A stretch of 64,000 nt of DNA from Synaphobranchus kaupii (GCA_029718625.1 CM056380.1:116185067-116249066); one strand, 5' to 3'; shown: positions 20,221 to 32,763, numbered from the stretch's first letter. Numbers and translations are program-made. The notes: a model not told the origin generated them from the letters alone.

Positions 20221-20257
20221 GCTCACGGCCATCCCACACTGAAAAGGCCCGAACCCG
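20221..20257 (+). pseudogene. 5S 5' fragment (unit 13)
   Basis: Unchanged 37-nt fragment. Confidence 0.9.
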
Positions 20258-20282
20258 AGCTGTATTGTGATAGCGTATTTTC

Positions 20283-20420
20283 AAAACTCAAGTGTCATCG
20301 ATTGCAGTGCACATTAGGTGTAAACGACAATTCGGCAGCTCAGAGCACCTGTCGTCAAGCGATCCGCTAGCCGCAGCCTTTCAGTAGCTTGGATGACAGG
20401 CTCACGCCACCGCGCCCAGC
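20283..20420 (-). ncRNA. 7SL Alu-domain-like element, most diverged copy (unit 13)
   Basis: Three private + strand changes lie within the element (GTGCACATT, CTGTCGTCAAG, AGCCGCAGCC) and a fourth (GCGTATTTTC) just beyond its 3' end. The second and third fall in the 7SL-like core. Confidence 0.6.
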
Positions 20421-21086
20421 GAAAGCCGAATGGCATTTTATTGCTTTTCTAGAAAGCAGTGTTGTGACGTCAAATAGGCATCAGTCTGATTCTCTGCGCA
20501 ACGTTCCCTAGAGTGGTAGGCTATAAATAGGCAGAGGAAACAAGGTCAACAAGAAAACAGCAAACATTAGGTCAATCGTTAGCCGACAGCAACGTGAAGT
20601 GAAATAAAAATAATAATAACGGGAGATTTTGCAAAAACAAAGCAGAAACTAAATAAGCCCCTCTTCAGTCTGACCGAAGCTAAACGAAAATCGAAATAAA
20701 AATAGAAAAGTAAGTAAAAGCAAACCTACTTAAAATTCAAAGTTATTCTGACAGGTTCGTTAATTTAGCTAAACCAGCAGCCAATCTATGCCTATAAATG
20801 AACATTTTGTTGTTAATATGAGTTCTGTAACTTATTAAATTGAGTTTGCAGGAAAAGATCATTCTGAATAGAAACCGCTTGACGTGCCTTTACGCATGAA
20901 TCCAAACACACATAGATTTTGATTGTACCAAAGAACAAATTCCGATAAGGAAAATGACTAATTATGCAGTCGACAATATGCACTCTCGTAATTGTGCTCC
21001 TTTGACCGCGTTGATAAGCAAAATAAAGCGGAACCGGCGGTTGAAGTTTAGAAATAATTTAACCCGGGTCAGCTCCGGTCACCTTC

Positions 21087-21205
21087 GCTCACGGCCATAC
21101 CACACTGAAAATGCCCGAACTCGTCTGATCTCGGAAGCCAAGCAGTGTAGGGCTTGGTTAGTACTTGGATGGGAGACCGCCTGGGAATACTAGGTGCTGT
21201 AAGCA
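21087..21205 (+). rRNA. 5S rRNA class A (unit 14)
   Basis: Class A reference; first unit with GATGAGGCTG in the downstream spacer. Confidence 0.98.
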
Positions 21206-21447
21206 TTTTTAAAAGTTTTGTTTTCCGTTTTCGCACGCGATGAGGCTGTTCGCCGAGGTAAAAGGTGGAAACTATCACTGTATTATTCACAATGATGATA
21301 ATTAAACGTCTTCGTATCCTAATTATGCAGTCGATAATATTCACTCTCGTAATTTTGCTCCCTTGACCGCGTTGATAAGCAAAATTAAACGGAACCGGCG
21401 GTTGACGTTTAGAAACAATTTAACCCGGGTCAGCTCAGGGCAACTTC

Positions 21448-21566
21448 GCTCACGGCCATACCACACTGAAAGAGCCCGAACTCGTCCGATCTCGGAAGCC
21501 AAACAGTGTAGGGCCTGGTTAGTACTTGGATGGGAGACCGCCTGGGAATACTAGGTGCTGTAAGCA
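21448..21566 (+). rRNA. 5S rRNA class B (unit 14)
   Basis: Class B reference; spacer upstream reads CCCTTGACCGCG. Confidence 0.97.
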
Positions 21567-21802
21567 TTTTTAAAAGTTTTGTTTTCCGTTTTCGCACGCG
21601 ATGGGGCTGTTCGCCGAGGTAAAAGGTGGAAACTATCACTGTATTATTCACAATGATGATAATTAAACGTATCCTAATTATGCAGTCGATAACATGCACT
21701 CTCGTAATTGTGCTCCTTTGACCGCGTTGATAAACAGAATTAAGCGGAACCGGCGTTTGAAATTTAGAAACAATTTAACCCGGGTCAGCTCATTTCACCT
21801 TT

Positions 21803-21839
21803 GCTCACGGCCATCCCACACTGAAAAGGCCCGAACCCG
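21803..21839 (+). pseudogene. 5S 5' fragment (unit 14)
   Basis: Unchanged 37-nt fragment. Confidence 0.9.
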
Positions 21840-21864
21840 AGCTGTATTGTGATAGCGCATTTTC

Positions 21865-22002
21865 AAAACTCAAGTGTCATCGATTGCAGTGCGCATTAGG
21901 TGTAAACGACAATTCGGCAGCTCAGAGCACCTGTCCTCAAGCGATCCGCTAGCCTCAGCCTTTCAGTAGCTTGGATGACAGGCTCACGCCACCGCGCCCA
22001 GC
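21865..22002 (-). ncRNA. 7SL Alu-domain-like element (unit 14)
   Basis: Standard later-array form. Confidence 0.7.
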
Positions 22003-22668
22003 GAAAGCCGAATGGCATTTTATTGCTTTTCTAGAAAGCAGTGTTGTGACGTCAAATAGGCATCAGTCTGATTCTCTGCGCAACGTTCCCTAGAGTGGTA
22101 GGCTATAAATAGGCAGAGGAAACAAGGTCAACAAGAAAACAGCAAACATTAGGTCAATCGTTAGCCGACAGCAACGTGAAGTGAAATAAAAATAATAATA
22201 ACGGGAGATTTTGCAAAAACAAAGCAGAAACTAAATAAGCCCCTCTTCAGTCTGACCGAAGCTAAACGAAAATCGAAATAAAAATAGAAAAGTAAGTAAA
22301 AGCAAACCTACTTAAAATTCAAAGTTATTCTGACAGGTTCGTTAATTTAGCTAAACCAGCAGCCAATCTATGCCTATAAATGAACATTTTGTTGTTAATA
22401 TGAGTTCTGTAACTTATTAAATTGAGTTTGCAGGAAAAGATAGTTCTGAATAGAAACCGCTTGACGTGCCTTTACGAATGAATCCAAACACACATAGATT
22501 TTGATTGTACCAAAGAACAAATTCCGATAAGGAAAATGACTAATTATGCAGTCGACAATATGCACTCTCGTAATTGTGCTCCTTTGACCGCGTTGATAAG
22601 CAAAATAAAGCGGAACCGGCGGTTGAAGTTTAGAAATAATTTAACCCGGGTCAGCTCCGGTCACCTTC

Positions 22669-22787
22669 GCTCACGGCCATACCACACTGAAAATGCCCGA
22701 ACTCGTCTGATCTCGGAAGCCAAGCAGTGTAGGGCTTGGTTAGTACTTGGATGGGAGACCGCCTGGGAATACTAGGTGCTGTAAGCA
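22669..22787 (+). rRNA. 5S rRNA class A (unit 15)
   Basis: Class A reference; GATGAGGCTG spacer. Confidence 0.98.
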
Positions 22788-23029
22788 TTTTTAAAAGTTT
22801 TGTTTTCCGTTTTCGCACGCGATGAGGCTGTTCGCCGAGGTAAAAGGTGGAAACTATCACTGTATTATTCACAATGATGATAATTAAACGTCTTCGTATC
22901 CTAATTATGCAGTCGATAATATTCACTCTCGTAATTTTGCTCCTTTGACCGCGTTGATAAGCAAAATTAAACGGAACCGGCGGTTGACGTTTAGAAACAA
23001 TTTAACCCGGGTCAGCTCAGGGCAACTTC

Positions 23030-23148
23030 GCTCACAGCCATACCACACTGAAAGAGCCCGAACTCGTCCGATCTCGGAAGCCAAACAGTGTAGGGCCTGG
23101 TTAGTACTTGGATGGGAGACCGCCTGGGAATACTAGGTGCTGTAAGCA
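23030..23148 (+). rRNA. 5S rRNA class B with G7A (unit 15)
   Basis: G7A turns the G7/U112 wobble of helix I into A-U, so it should be tolerated. Shared with units 18 and 19. Confidence 0.96.
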
Positions 23149-23384
23149 TTTTTAAAAGTTTTGTTTTCCGTTTTCGCACGCGATGGGGCTGTTCGCCGAG
23201 GTAAAAGGTGGAAACTATCACTGTATTATTCACAATGATGATAATTAAACGTATCCTAATTATGCAGTCGATAACATGCACTCTCGTAATTGTGCTCCTT
23301 TGACCGCGTTGATAAACTGAATTAAGCGGAACCGGCGTTTGAAATTTAGAAACAATTTAACCCGGGTCAGCTCATTTCACCTTT

Positions 23385-23421
23385 GCTCACGGCCATCCCA
23401 CACTGAAAAGGCCCGAACCCG
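23385..23421 (+). pseudogene. 5S 5' fragment (unit 15)
   Basis: Unchanged; the spacer before it reads AAACTGAATT, a marker shared with units 18 and 19. Confidence 0.9.
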
Positions 23422-23446
23422 AGCTGTATTGTGATAGCGCATTTTC

Positions 23447-23584
23447 AAAACTCAAGTGTCATCGATTGCAGTGCGCATTAGGTGTAAACGACAATTCGGC
23501 AGCTCAGAGCACCTGTCCTCAAGCGATCCGCTAGCCTCAGCCTTTCAGTAGCTTGGATGACAGGCTCACGCCACCGCGCCCAGC
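23447..23584 (-). ncRNA. 7SL Alu-domain-like element (unit 15)
   Basis: Standard later-array form. Confidence 0.7.
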
Positions 23585-24240
23585 GAAAGCCGAATGGCAT
23601 TTTATTGCTTTTCTAGAAAGCAGTGTTGTGACGTCAAATAGGCATCAGTCTGATTCTCTGCGCAACGTTCCCTAGAGTGGTAGGCTATAAATAGGCAGAG
23701 GAAACAAGGTCAACAAGAAAACAGCAAACATTAGGTCAATCGTTAGCCGACAGCAACGTGAAGTGAAATAAAAATAACGGGAGATTTTGCAAAAACAAAG
23801 CAGAAACTAAATAAGCCCCTCTTCAGTCTGACCGAAGCTAAACGAAAATCGAAATAAAAATAGAAAAGTAAGTAAAAGCAAACCTACTTAAAATTCAAAG
23901 TTATTCTGACAGGTTCGTTAATTTAGCTAAACCAGCAGCCAATCTATGCCTATGAACATTTTGTTGTTAATATGAGTTCTGTAACTTATTAAATTGAGTT
24001 TGCAGGAAAAGATCATTCTGAATAGAAACCGCTTGACGTGCCTTTACGCATGAATCCAAACACACATAGATTTTGATTGTACCAAAGAACAAATTCCGAT
24101 AAGGAAAATGACTAATTATGCAGTCGACAATATGCACTCTCGTAATTGTGCTCCTTTGACCGCGTTGATAAGCAAAATAAAGCGGAACCGGCGGTTGAAG
24201 TTTAGAAATAATTTAACCCGGGTCAGCTCCGGTCACCTTC

Positions 24241-24359
24241 GCTCACGGCCATACCACACTGAAAATGCCCGAACTCGTCTGATCTCGGAAGCCAAGCAGT
24301 GTAGGGCTTGGTTAGTACTTGGATGGGAGACCGCCTGGGAATACTAGGTGCTGTAAGCA
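24241..24359 (+). rRNA. 5S rRNA class A (unit 16)
   Basis: Class A reference. The leader of this unit is 10 bp short (AAAATAACGG and CCTATGAACATT). Confidence 0.98.
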
Positions 24360-24601
24360 TTTTTAAAAGTTTTGTTTTCCGTTTTCGCACGCGATGGGGC
24401 TGTTCGCCGAGGTAAAAGGTGGAAACTATCACTGTATTATTCACAATGATGATAATTAAACGTCTTCGTATCCTAATTATGCAGTCGATAATATTCACTC
24501 TCGTAATTTTGCTCCTTTGACCGCGTTGATAAGCAAAATTAAACGGAACCGGCGGTTGACGTTTAGAAACAATTTAACCCGGGTCAGCTCAGGGCAACTT
24601 C

Positions 24602-24720
24602 GCTCACGGCCATACCACACTGAAAGAGCCCGAACTCGTCCGATCTCGGAAGCCAAACAGTGTAGGGCCTGGTTAGTACTTGGATGGGAGACCGCCTGGG
24701 AATACTAGGTGCTGTAAGCA
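24602..24720 (+). rRNA. 5S rRNA class B (unit 16)
   Basis: Identical to the class B reference. Confidence 0.97.
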
Positions 24721-24956
24721 TTTTTAAAAGTTTTGTTTTCCGTTTTCGCACGCGATGGGGCTGTTCGCCGAGGTAAAAGGTGGAAACTATCACTGTATTA
24801 TTCACAATGATGATAATTAAACGTATCCTAATTATGCAGTCGATAACATGCACTCTCGTAATTGTGCTCCTTTGACCGCGTTGATAAACAGAATTAAGCG
24901 GAACCGGCGTTTGAAATTTAGAAACAATTTAACCCGGGTCAGCTCATTTCACCTTT

Positions 24957-24993
24957 GCTCACGGCCATCCCACACTGAAAAGGCCCGAACCCG
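24957..24993 (+). pseudogene. 5S 5' fragment (unit 16)
   Basis: Unchanged 37-nt fragment. Confidence 0.9.
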
Positions 24994-25018
24994 AGCTGTA
25001 TTGTGATAGCGCATTTTC

Positions 25019-25156
25019 AAAACTCAAGTGTCATCGATTGCAGTGCGCATTAGGTGTAAACGACAATTCGGCAGCTCAGAGCACCTGTCCTCAAGCGATC
25101 CGCTAGCCTCAGCCTTTCAGTAGCTTGGATGACAGGCTCACGCCACCGCGCCCAGC
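25019..25156 (-). ncRNA. 7SL Alu-domain-like element (unit 16)
   Basis: Standard later-array form. Confidence 0.7.
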
Positions 25157-25822
25157 GAAAGCCGAATGGCATTTTATTGCTTTTCTAGAAAGCAGTGTTG
25201 TGACGTCAAATAGGCATCAGTCTGATTCTCTGCGCAACGTTCCCTAGAGTGGTAGGCTATAAATAGGCAGAGGAAACAAGGTCAACAAGCAAACAGCAAA
25301 CATTAGGTCAATCGTTAGCCGACAGCAACGTGAAGTGAAATAAAAATAATAATAACGGGAGATTTTGCAAAAACAAAGCAGAAACTAAATAAGCCCCTCT
25401 TCAGTCTGACCGAAGCTAAACGAAAATCGAAATAAAAATAGAAAAGTAAGTAAAAGCAAACCTACTTAAAATTCAAAGTTATTCTGACAGGTTCGTTAAT
25501 TTAGCTAAACCAGCAGCCAATCTATGCCTATAAATGAACATTTTGTTGTTAATATGAGTTCTGTAACTTATTAAATTGAGTTTGCAGGAAAAGATAATTC
25601 TGAATAGAAACCGCTTGACGTGCCTTTACGCATGAATCCAAACACACATAGATTTTGATTGTACCACAGAACAAATTCCGATAAGGAAAATGACTAATTA
25701 TGCAGTCGACAATATGCACTCTCGTAATTGTGCTCCTTTGACCGCATTGATAAGCAAAATAAAGCGGAACCGGCGGTTGAAGTTTAGAAATAATTTAACC
25801 CGGGTCAGCTCCGGTCACCTTC

Positions 25823-25941
25823 GCTCACGGCCATACCACACTGAAAATGCCCGAACTCGTCTGATCTCGGAAGCCAAGCTGTGTAGGGCTTGGTTAGTAC
25901 TTGGATGGGAGACCGCCTGGGAATACTAGGTGCTGTAAGCA
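25823..25941 (+). rRNA. 5S rRNA class A with A58T (unit 17)
   Basis: A58T falls in box A and removes a helix II pair. Shared with units 21, 22 and 24. Confidence 0.94.
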
Positions 25942-26183
25942 TTTTTAAAAGTTTTGTTTTCCGTTTTCGCACGCGATGAGGCTGTTCGCCGAGGTAAAAG
26001 GTGGAAACTATCACTGTATTATTCACAATGATGATAATTAAACGTCTTCGTATCCTAATTATGCAGTCGATAATATTCACTCTCGTAATTTTGCTCCTTT
26101 GACCGCGTTGATAAGCAAAATTAAACGGAACCGGCGGTTGACGTTTAGAAACAATTTAACCCGGGTCAGCTCAGGGCAACTTC

Positions 26184-26302
26184 GCTCAAGGCCATACCAC
26201 ACTGAAAGAGCCCGAACTCGTCCGATCTCGGAAGCCAAACAGTGTAGGGCCTGGTTAGTACTTGGATGGGAGACCGCCTGGGAATACTAGGTGCTGTAAG
26301 CA
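26184..26302 (+). rRNA. 5S rRNA class B with C6A (unit 17)
   Basis: C6A breaks one helix I pair; also seen in units 7 and 8. Confidence 0.94.
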
Positions 26303-26538
26303 TTTTTAAAAGTTTTGTTTTCCGTTTTCGCACGCGATGGGGCTGTTCGCCGAGGTAAAAGGTGGAAACTATCACTGTATTATTCACAATGATGATAATT
26401 AAACGTATCCTAATTATGCAGTCGATAACATGCACTCTCGTAATTGTGCTCCTTTGACCGCGTTGATAAACAGAATTAAGCGGAACCGGCTTTTGAAATT
26501 TAGAAACAATTTAACCCGGGTCAGCTCATTTCACCTTT

Positions 26539-26575
26539 GCTCACGGCCATCCCACACTGAAAAGGCCCGAACCCG
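26539..26575 (+). pseudogene. 5S 5' fragment (unit 17)
   Basis: Unchanged; the spacer before it reads CCGGCTTTTG, shared with units 21 and 24. Confidence 0.9.
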
Positions 26576-26600
26576 AGCTGTATTGTGATAGCGCATTTTC

Positions 26601-26738
26601 AAAACTCAAGTGTCATCGATTGCAGTGCGCATTAGGTGTAAACGACAATTCGGCAGCTCAGAGCACCTGTCCTCAAGCGATCCGCTAGCCTCAGCCTTTC
26701 AGTAGCTTGGATGACAGGCTCACGCCACCGCGCCCAGC
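26601..26738 (-). ncRNA. 7SL Alu-domain-like element (unit 17)
   Basis: Standard later-array form. Confidence 0.7.
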
Positions 26739-26870
26739 GAAAGCCGAATGGCATTTTATTGCTTTTCTAGAAAGCAGTGTTGTGACGTCAAATAGGCATC
26801 AGTCTGATTCTCTGCGCAACGTTCCCTAGAGTGGTAGGCTATAAATAGGCAGAGGAAACAAGGTCAACAA

Positions 26871-27174
26871 GAAAACAGCAAACATTAGGTCTGACCGAAG
26901 CTAAACGAAAATCGAAATAAAAATAGAAAAGTAAGTAAAAGCAAACCTACTTAAAATTCAAAGTTATTCTGACAGGTTCGTTAATTTAGCTAAACCAGCA
27001 GCCAATCTATGCCTATAAATGAACATTTTGTTGTTAATATGAGTTCTGTAACTTATTAAATTGAGTTTGCAGGAAAAGATAATTCTGAATAGAAACCGCT
27101 TGACGTGCCTTTACGAATGAATCCAAACACACATAGATTTTGATTGTACCAAAGAACAAATTCCGATAAGGAAA
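26871..27174 (+). other. Leader of unit 18 with a 97-bp deletion
   Basis: Sequence jumps from AACATTAGGTC to TGACCGAAGC at about 26891, removing the AAT-rich part of the leader. A GTC shared by both ends suggests microhomology-mediated loss. The TATA box upstream is intact. Confidence 0.93.
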
Positions 27175-27307
27175 ATGACTAATTATGCAGTCGACAATAT
27201 GCACTCTCGTAATTGTGCTCCTTTGACCGCGTTGATAAGCAAAATAAAGCGGAACCGGCGGTTGAAGTTTAGAAATAATTTAACCCGGGTCAGCTCCGGT
27301 CACCTTC

Positions 27308-27426
27308 GCTCACGGCCATACCACACTGAAAATGCCCGAACTCGTCTGATCTCGGAAGCCAAGCAGTGTAGGGCTTGGTTAGTACTTGGATGGGAGACCG
27401 CCTGGGAATACTAGGTGCTGTAAGCA
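27308..27426 (+). rRNA. 5S rRNA class A (unit 18)
   Basis: Class A reference; GATGAGGCTG spacer. Confidence 0.98.
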
Positions 27427-27668
27427 TTTTTAAAAGTTTTGTTTTCCGTTTTCGCACGCGATGAGGCTGTTCGCCGAGGTAAAAGGTGGAAACTATCACT
27501 GTATTATTCACAATGATGATAATTAAACGTCTTCGTATCCTAATTATGCAGTCGATAATATTCACTCTCGTAATTTTGCTCCTTTGACCGCGTTGATAAG
27601 CAAAATTAAACGGAACCGGCGGTTGACGTTTAGAAACAATTTAACCCGGGTCAGCTCAGGGCAACTTC

Positions 27669-27787
27669 GCTCACAGCCATACCACACTGAAAGAGCCCGA
27701 ACTCGTCCGATCTCGGAAGCCAAACAGTGTAGGGCCTGGTTAGTACTTGGATGGGAGACCGCCTGGGAATACTAGGTGCTGTAAGCA
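27669..27787 (+). rRNA. 5S rRNA class B with G7A (unit 18)
   Basis: Same G7A as unit 15. Confidence 0.96.
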
Positions 27788-28023
27788 TTTTTAAAAGTTT
27801 TGTTTTCCGTTTTCGCACGCGATGGGGCTGTTCGCCGAGGTAAAAGGTGGAAACTATCACTGTATTATTCACAATGATGATAATTAAACGTATCCTAATT
27901 ATGCAGTCGATAACATGCACTCTCGTAATTGTGCTCCTTTGACCGCGTTGATAAACTGAATTAAGCGGAACCGGCGTTTGAAATTTAGAAACAATTTAAC
28001 CCGGGTCAGCTCATTTCACCTTT

Positions 28024-28060
28024 GCTCACGGCCATCCCACACTGAAAAGGCCCGAACCCG
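28024..28060 (+). pseudogene. 5S 5' fragment (unit 18)
   Basis: Unchanged; preceded by AAACTGAATT. Confidence 0.9.
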
Positions 28061-28085
28061 AGCTGTATTGTGATAGCGCATTTTC

Positions 28086-28223
28086 AAAACTCAAGTGTCA
28101 TCGATTGCAGTGCGCATTAGGTGTAAACGACAATTCGGCAGCTCAGAGCACCTGTCCTCAAGCGATCCGCTAGCCTCAGCCTTTCAGTAGCTTGGATGAC
28201 AGGCTCACGCCACCGCGCCCAGC
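28086..28223 (-). ncRNA. 7SL Alu-domain-like element (unit 18)
   Basis: Standard later-array form. Confidence 0.7.
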
Positions 28224-28889
28224 GAAAGCCGAATGGCATTTTATTGCTTTTCTAGAAAGCAGTGTTGTGACGTCAAATAGGCATCAGTCTGATTCTCTGC
28301 GCAACGTTCCCTAGAGTGGTAGGCTATAAATAGGCAGAGGAAACAAGGTCAACAAGAAAACAGCAAACATTAGGTCAATCGTTAGCCGACAGCAACGTGA
28401 AGTGAAATAAAAATAATAATAACGGGAGATTTTGCAAAAACAAAGCAGAAACTAAATAAGCCCCTCTTCAGTCTGACCGAAGCTAAACGAAAATCGAAAT
28501 AAAAATAGAAAAGTAAGTAAAAGCAAACCTACTTAAAATTCAAAGTTATTCTGACAGGTTCGTTAATTTAGCTAAACCAGCAGCCAATCTATGCCTATAA
28601 ATGAACATTTTGTTGTTAATATGAGTTCTGTAACTTATTAAATTGAGTTTGCAGGAAAAGATAATTCTGAATAGAAACCGCTTGACGTGCCTTTACGAAT
28701 GAATCCAAACACACATAGATTTTGATTGTACCAAAGAACAAATTCCGATAAGGAAAATGACTAATTATGCAGTCGACAATATGCACTCTCGTAATTGTGC
28801 TCCTTTGACCGCGTTGATAAGCAAAATAAAGCGGAACCGGCGGTTGAAGTTTAGAAATAATTTAACCCGGGTCAGCTCCGGTCACCTTC

Positions 28890-29008
28890 GCTCACGGCCA
28901 TACCACACTGAAAATGCCCGAACTCGTCTGATCTCGGAAGCCAAGCAGTGTAGGGCTTGGTTAGTACTTGGATGGGAGACCGCCTGGGAATACTAGGTGC
29001 TGTAAGCA
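28890..29008 (+). rRNA. 5S rRNA class A (unit 19)
   Basis: Class A reference; GATGAGGCTG spacer. Confidence 0.98.
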
Positions 29009-29250
29009 TTTTTAAAAGTTTTGTTTTCCGTTTTCGCACGCGATGAGGCTGTTCGCCGAGGTAAAAGGTGGAAACTATCACTGTATTATTCACAATGATG
29101 ATAATTAAACGTCTTCGTATCCTAATTATGCAGTCGATAATATTCACTCTCGTAATTTTGCTCCTTTGACCGCGTTGATAAGCAAAATTAAACGGAACCG
29201 GCGGTTGACGTTTAGAAACAATTTAACCCGGGTCAGCTCAGGGCAACTTC

Positions 29251-29369
29251 GCTCACAGCCATACCACACTGAAAGAGCCCGAACTCGTCCGATCTCGGAA
29301 GCCAAACAGTGTAGGGCCTGGTTAGTACTTGGATGGGAGACCGCCTGGGAATACTAGGTGCTGTAAGCA
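29251..29369 (+). rRNA. 5S rRNA class B with G7A (unit 19)
   Basis: Same G7A as units 15 and 18. Confidence 0.96.
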
Positions 29370-29605
29370 TTTTTAAAAGTTTTGTTTTCCGTTTTCGCAC
29401 GCGATGGGGCTGTTCGCCGAGGTAAAAGGTGGAAACTATCACTGTATTATTCACAATGATGATAATTAAACGTATCCTAATTATGCAGTCGATAACATGC
29501 ACTCTCGCAATTGTGCTCCTTTGACCGCGTTGATAAACTGAATTAAGCGGAACCGGCGTTTGAAATTTAGAAACAATTTAACCCGGGTCAGCTCATTTCA
29601 CCTTT

Positions 29606-29642
29606 GCTCACGGCCATCCCACACTGAAAAGGCCCGAACCCG
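29606..29642 (+). pseudogene. 5S 5' fragment (unit 19)
   Basis: Unchanged; preceded by AAACTGAATT. Confidence 0.9.
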
Positions 29643-29667
29643 AGCTGTATTGTGATAGCGCATTTTC

Positions 29668-29805
29668 AAAACTCAAGTGTCATCGATTGCAGTGCGCATT
29701 AGGTGTAAACGACAATTCGGCAGCTCAGAGCACCTGTCCTCAAGCGATCCGCTAGCCTCAGCCTTTCAGTAGCTTGGATGACAGGCTCACGCCACCGCGC
29801 CCAGC
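29668..29805 (-). ncRNA. 7SL Alu-domain-like element (unit 19)
   Basis: Standard later-array form. Confidence 0.7.
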
Positions 29806-30465
29806 GAAAGCCGAATGGCATTTTATTGCTTTTCTAGAAAGCAGTGTTGTGACGTCAAATAGGCATCAGTCTGATTCTCTGCGCAACGTTCCCTAGAGTG
29901 GTAGGCTATAAATAGGCAGAGGAAACAAGGTCAACAAGAAAACAGCAAACATTAGGTCAATCGTTAGCCGACAGCAACGTGAAGTGAAATAAAAATAACG
30001 GGAGATTTTGCAAAAACAAAGCAGAAACTAAATAAGCCCCTCTTCAGTCTGACCGAAGCTAAACGAAAATCGAAATAAAAATAGAAAAGTAAGTAAAAGC
30101 AAACCTACTTAAAATTCAAAGTTATTCTGACAGGTTCGTTAATTTAGCTAAACCAGCAGCCAATCTATGCCTATAAATGAACATTTTGTTGTTAATATGA
30201 GTTCTGTAACTTATTAAATTGAGTTTGCAGGAAAAGATCATTCTGAATAGAAACCGCTTGACGTGCCTTTACGCATGAATCCAAACACACATAGATTTTG
30301 ATTGTACCAAAGAACAAATTCCGATAAGGAAAATGACTAATTATGCAGTCGACAATATGCACTCTCGTAATTGTGCTCCTTTGACCGCGTTGATAAGCAA
30401 AATAAAGCGGAACCGGCGGTTGAAGTTTAGAAATAATTTAACCCGGGTCAGCTCCGGTCACCTTC

Positions 30466-30584
30466 GCTCACGGCCATACCACACTGAAAATGCCCGAACT
30501 CGTCTGATCTCGGAAGCCAAGCAGTGTAGGGCTTGGTTAGTACTTGGATGGGAGACCGCCTGGGAATACTAGGTGCTGTAAGCA
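30466..30584 (+). rRNA. 5S rRNA class A (unit 20)
   Basis: Class A reference. Its leader has the AAAATAACGG shortening shared with unit 16. Confidence 0.98.
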
Positions 30585-30826
30585 TTTTTAAAAGTTTTGT
30601 TTTCCGTTTTCGCACGCGATGGGGCTGTTCGCCGAGGTAAAAGGTGGAAACTATCACTGTATTATTCACAATGATGATAATTAAACGTCTTCGTATCCTA
30701 ATTATGCAGTCGATAATATTCACTCTCGTAATTTTGCTCCTTTGACCGCGTTGATAAGCAAAATTAAACGGAACCGGCGGTTGACGTTTAGAAACAATTT
30801 AACCCGGGTCAGCTCAGGGCAACTTC

Positions 30827-30945
30827 GCTCACGGCCATACCACACTGAAAGAGCCCGAACTCGTCCGATCTCGGAAGCCAAACAGTGTAGGGCCTGGTTA
30901 GTACTTGGATGGGAGACCGCCTGGGAATACTAGGTGCTGTAAGCA
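30827..30945 (+). rRNA. 5S rRNA class B (unit 20)
   Basis: Identical to the class B reference. Confidence 0.97.
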
Positions 30946-31181
30946 TTTTTAAAAGTTTTGTTTTCCGTTTTCGCACGCGATGGGGCTGTTCGCCGAGGTA
31001 AAAGGTGGAAACTATCACTGTATTATTCACAATGATGATAATTAAACGTATCCTAATTATGCAGTCGATAACATGCACTCTCGTAATTGTGCTCCTTTGA
31101 CCGCGTTGATAAACAGAATTAAGCGGAACCGGCGTTTGAAATTTAGAAACAATTTAACCCGGGTCAGCTCATTTCACCTTT

Positions 31182-31218
31182 GCTCACGGCCATCCCACAC
31201 TGAAAAGGCCCGAACCCG
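31182..31218 (+). pseudogene. 5S 5' fragment (unit 20)
   Basis: Unchanged 37-nt fragment. Confidence 0.9.
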
Positions 31219-31243
31219 AGCTGTATTGTGATAGCGCATTTTC

Positions 31244-31381
31244 AAAACTCAAGTGTCATCGATTGCAGTGCGCATTAGGTGTAAACGACAATTCGGCAGC
31301 TCAGAGCACCTGTCCTCAAGCGATCCGCTAGCCTCAGCCTTTCAGTAGCTTGGATGACAGGCTCACGCCACCGCGCCCAGC
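31244..31381 (-). ncRNA. 7SL Alu-domain-like element (unit 20)
   Basis: Standard later-array form. Confidence 0.7.
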
Positions 31382-32047
31382 GAAAGCCGAATGGCATTTT
31401 ATTGCTTTTCTAGAAAGCAGTGTTGTGACGTCAAATAGGCATCAGTCTGATTCTCTGCGCAACGTTCCCTAGAGTGGTAGGCTATAAATAGGCAGAGGAA
31501 ACAAGGTCAACAAGCAAACAGCAAACATTAGGTCAATCGTTAGCCGACAGCAACGTGAAGTGAAATAAAAATAATAATAACGGGAGATTTTGCAAAAACA
31601 AAGCAGAAACTAAATAAGCCCCTCTTCAGTCTGACCGAAGCTAAACGAAAATCGAAATAAAAATAGAAAAGTAAGTAAAAGCAAACCTACTTAAAATTCA
31701 AAGTTATTCTGACAGGTTCGTTAATTTAGCTAAACCAGCAGCCAATCTATGCCTATAAATGAACATTTTGTTGTTAATATGAGTTCTGTAACTTATTAAA
31801 TTGAGTTTGCAGGAAAAGATAATTCTGAATAGAAACCGCTTGACGTGCCTTTACGCATGAATCCAAACACACATAGATTTTGATTGTACCACAGAACAAA
31901 TTCCGATAAGGAAAATGACTAATTATGCAGTCGACAATATGCACTCTCGTAATTGTGCTCCTTTGACCGCATTGATAAGCAAAATAAAGCGGAACCGGCG
32001 GTTGAAGTTTAGAAATAATTTAACCCGGGTCAGCTCCGGTCACCTTC

Positions 32048-32166
32048 GCTCACGGCCATACCACACTGAAAATGCCCGAACTCGTCTGATCTCGGAAGCC
32101 AAGCTGTGTAGGGCTTGGTTAGTACTTGGATGGGAGACCGCCTGGGAATACTAGGTGCTGTAAGCA
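32048..32166 (+). rRNA. 5S rRNA class A with A58T (unit 21)
   Basis: Same A58T as unit 17. Confidence 0.94.
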
Positions 32167-32408
32167 TTTTTAAAAGTTTTGTTTTCCGTTTTCGCACGCG
32201 ATGAGGCTGTTCGCCGAGGTAAAAGGTGGAAACTATCACTGTATTATTCACAATGATGATAATTAAACGTCTTCGTATCCTAATTATGCAGTCGATAATA
32301 TTCACTCTCGTAATTTTGCTCCTTTGACCGCGTTGATAAGCAAAATTAAACGGAACCGGCGGTTGACGTTTAGAAACAATTTAACCCGGGTCAGCTCAGG
32401 GCAACTTC

Positions 32409-32527
32409 GCTCACGGCCATACCACACTGAAAGAGCCCGAACTCGTCCGATCTCGGAAGCCAAACAGTGTAGGGCCTGGTTAGTACTTGGATGGGAGACC
32501 GCCTGGGAATACTAGGTGCTGTAAGCA
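32409..32527 (+). rRNA. 5S rRNA class B (unit 21)
   Basis: Class B reference; lacks the C6A of its counterpart in unit 17. Confidence 0.97.
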
Positions 32528-32763
32528 TTTTTAAAAGTTTTGTTTTCCGTTTTCGCACGCGATGGGGCTGTTCGCCGAGGTAAAAGGTGGAAACTATCAC
32601 TGTATTATTCACAATGATGATAATTAAACGTATCCTAATTATGCAGTCGATAACATGCACTCTCGTAATTGTGCTCCTTTGACCGCGTTGATAAACAGAA
32701 TTAAGCGGAACCGGCTTTTGAAATTTAGAAACAATTTAACCCGGGTCAGCTCATTTCACCTTT

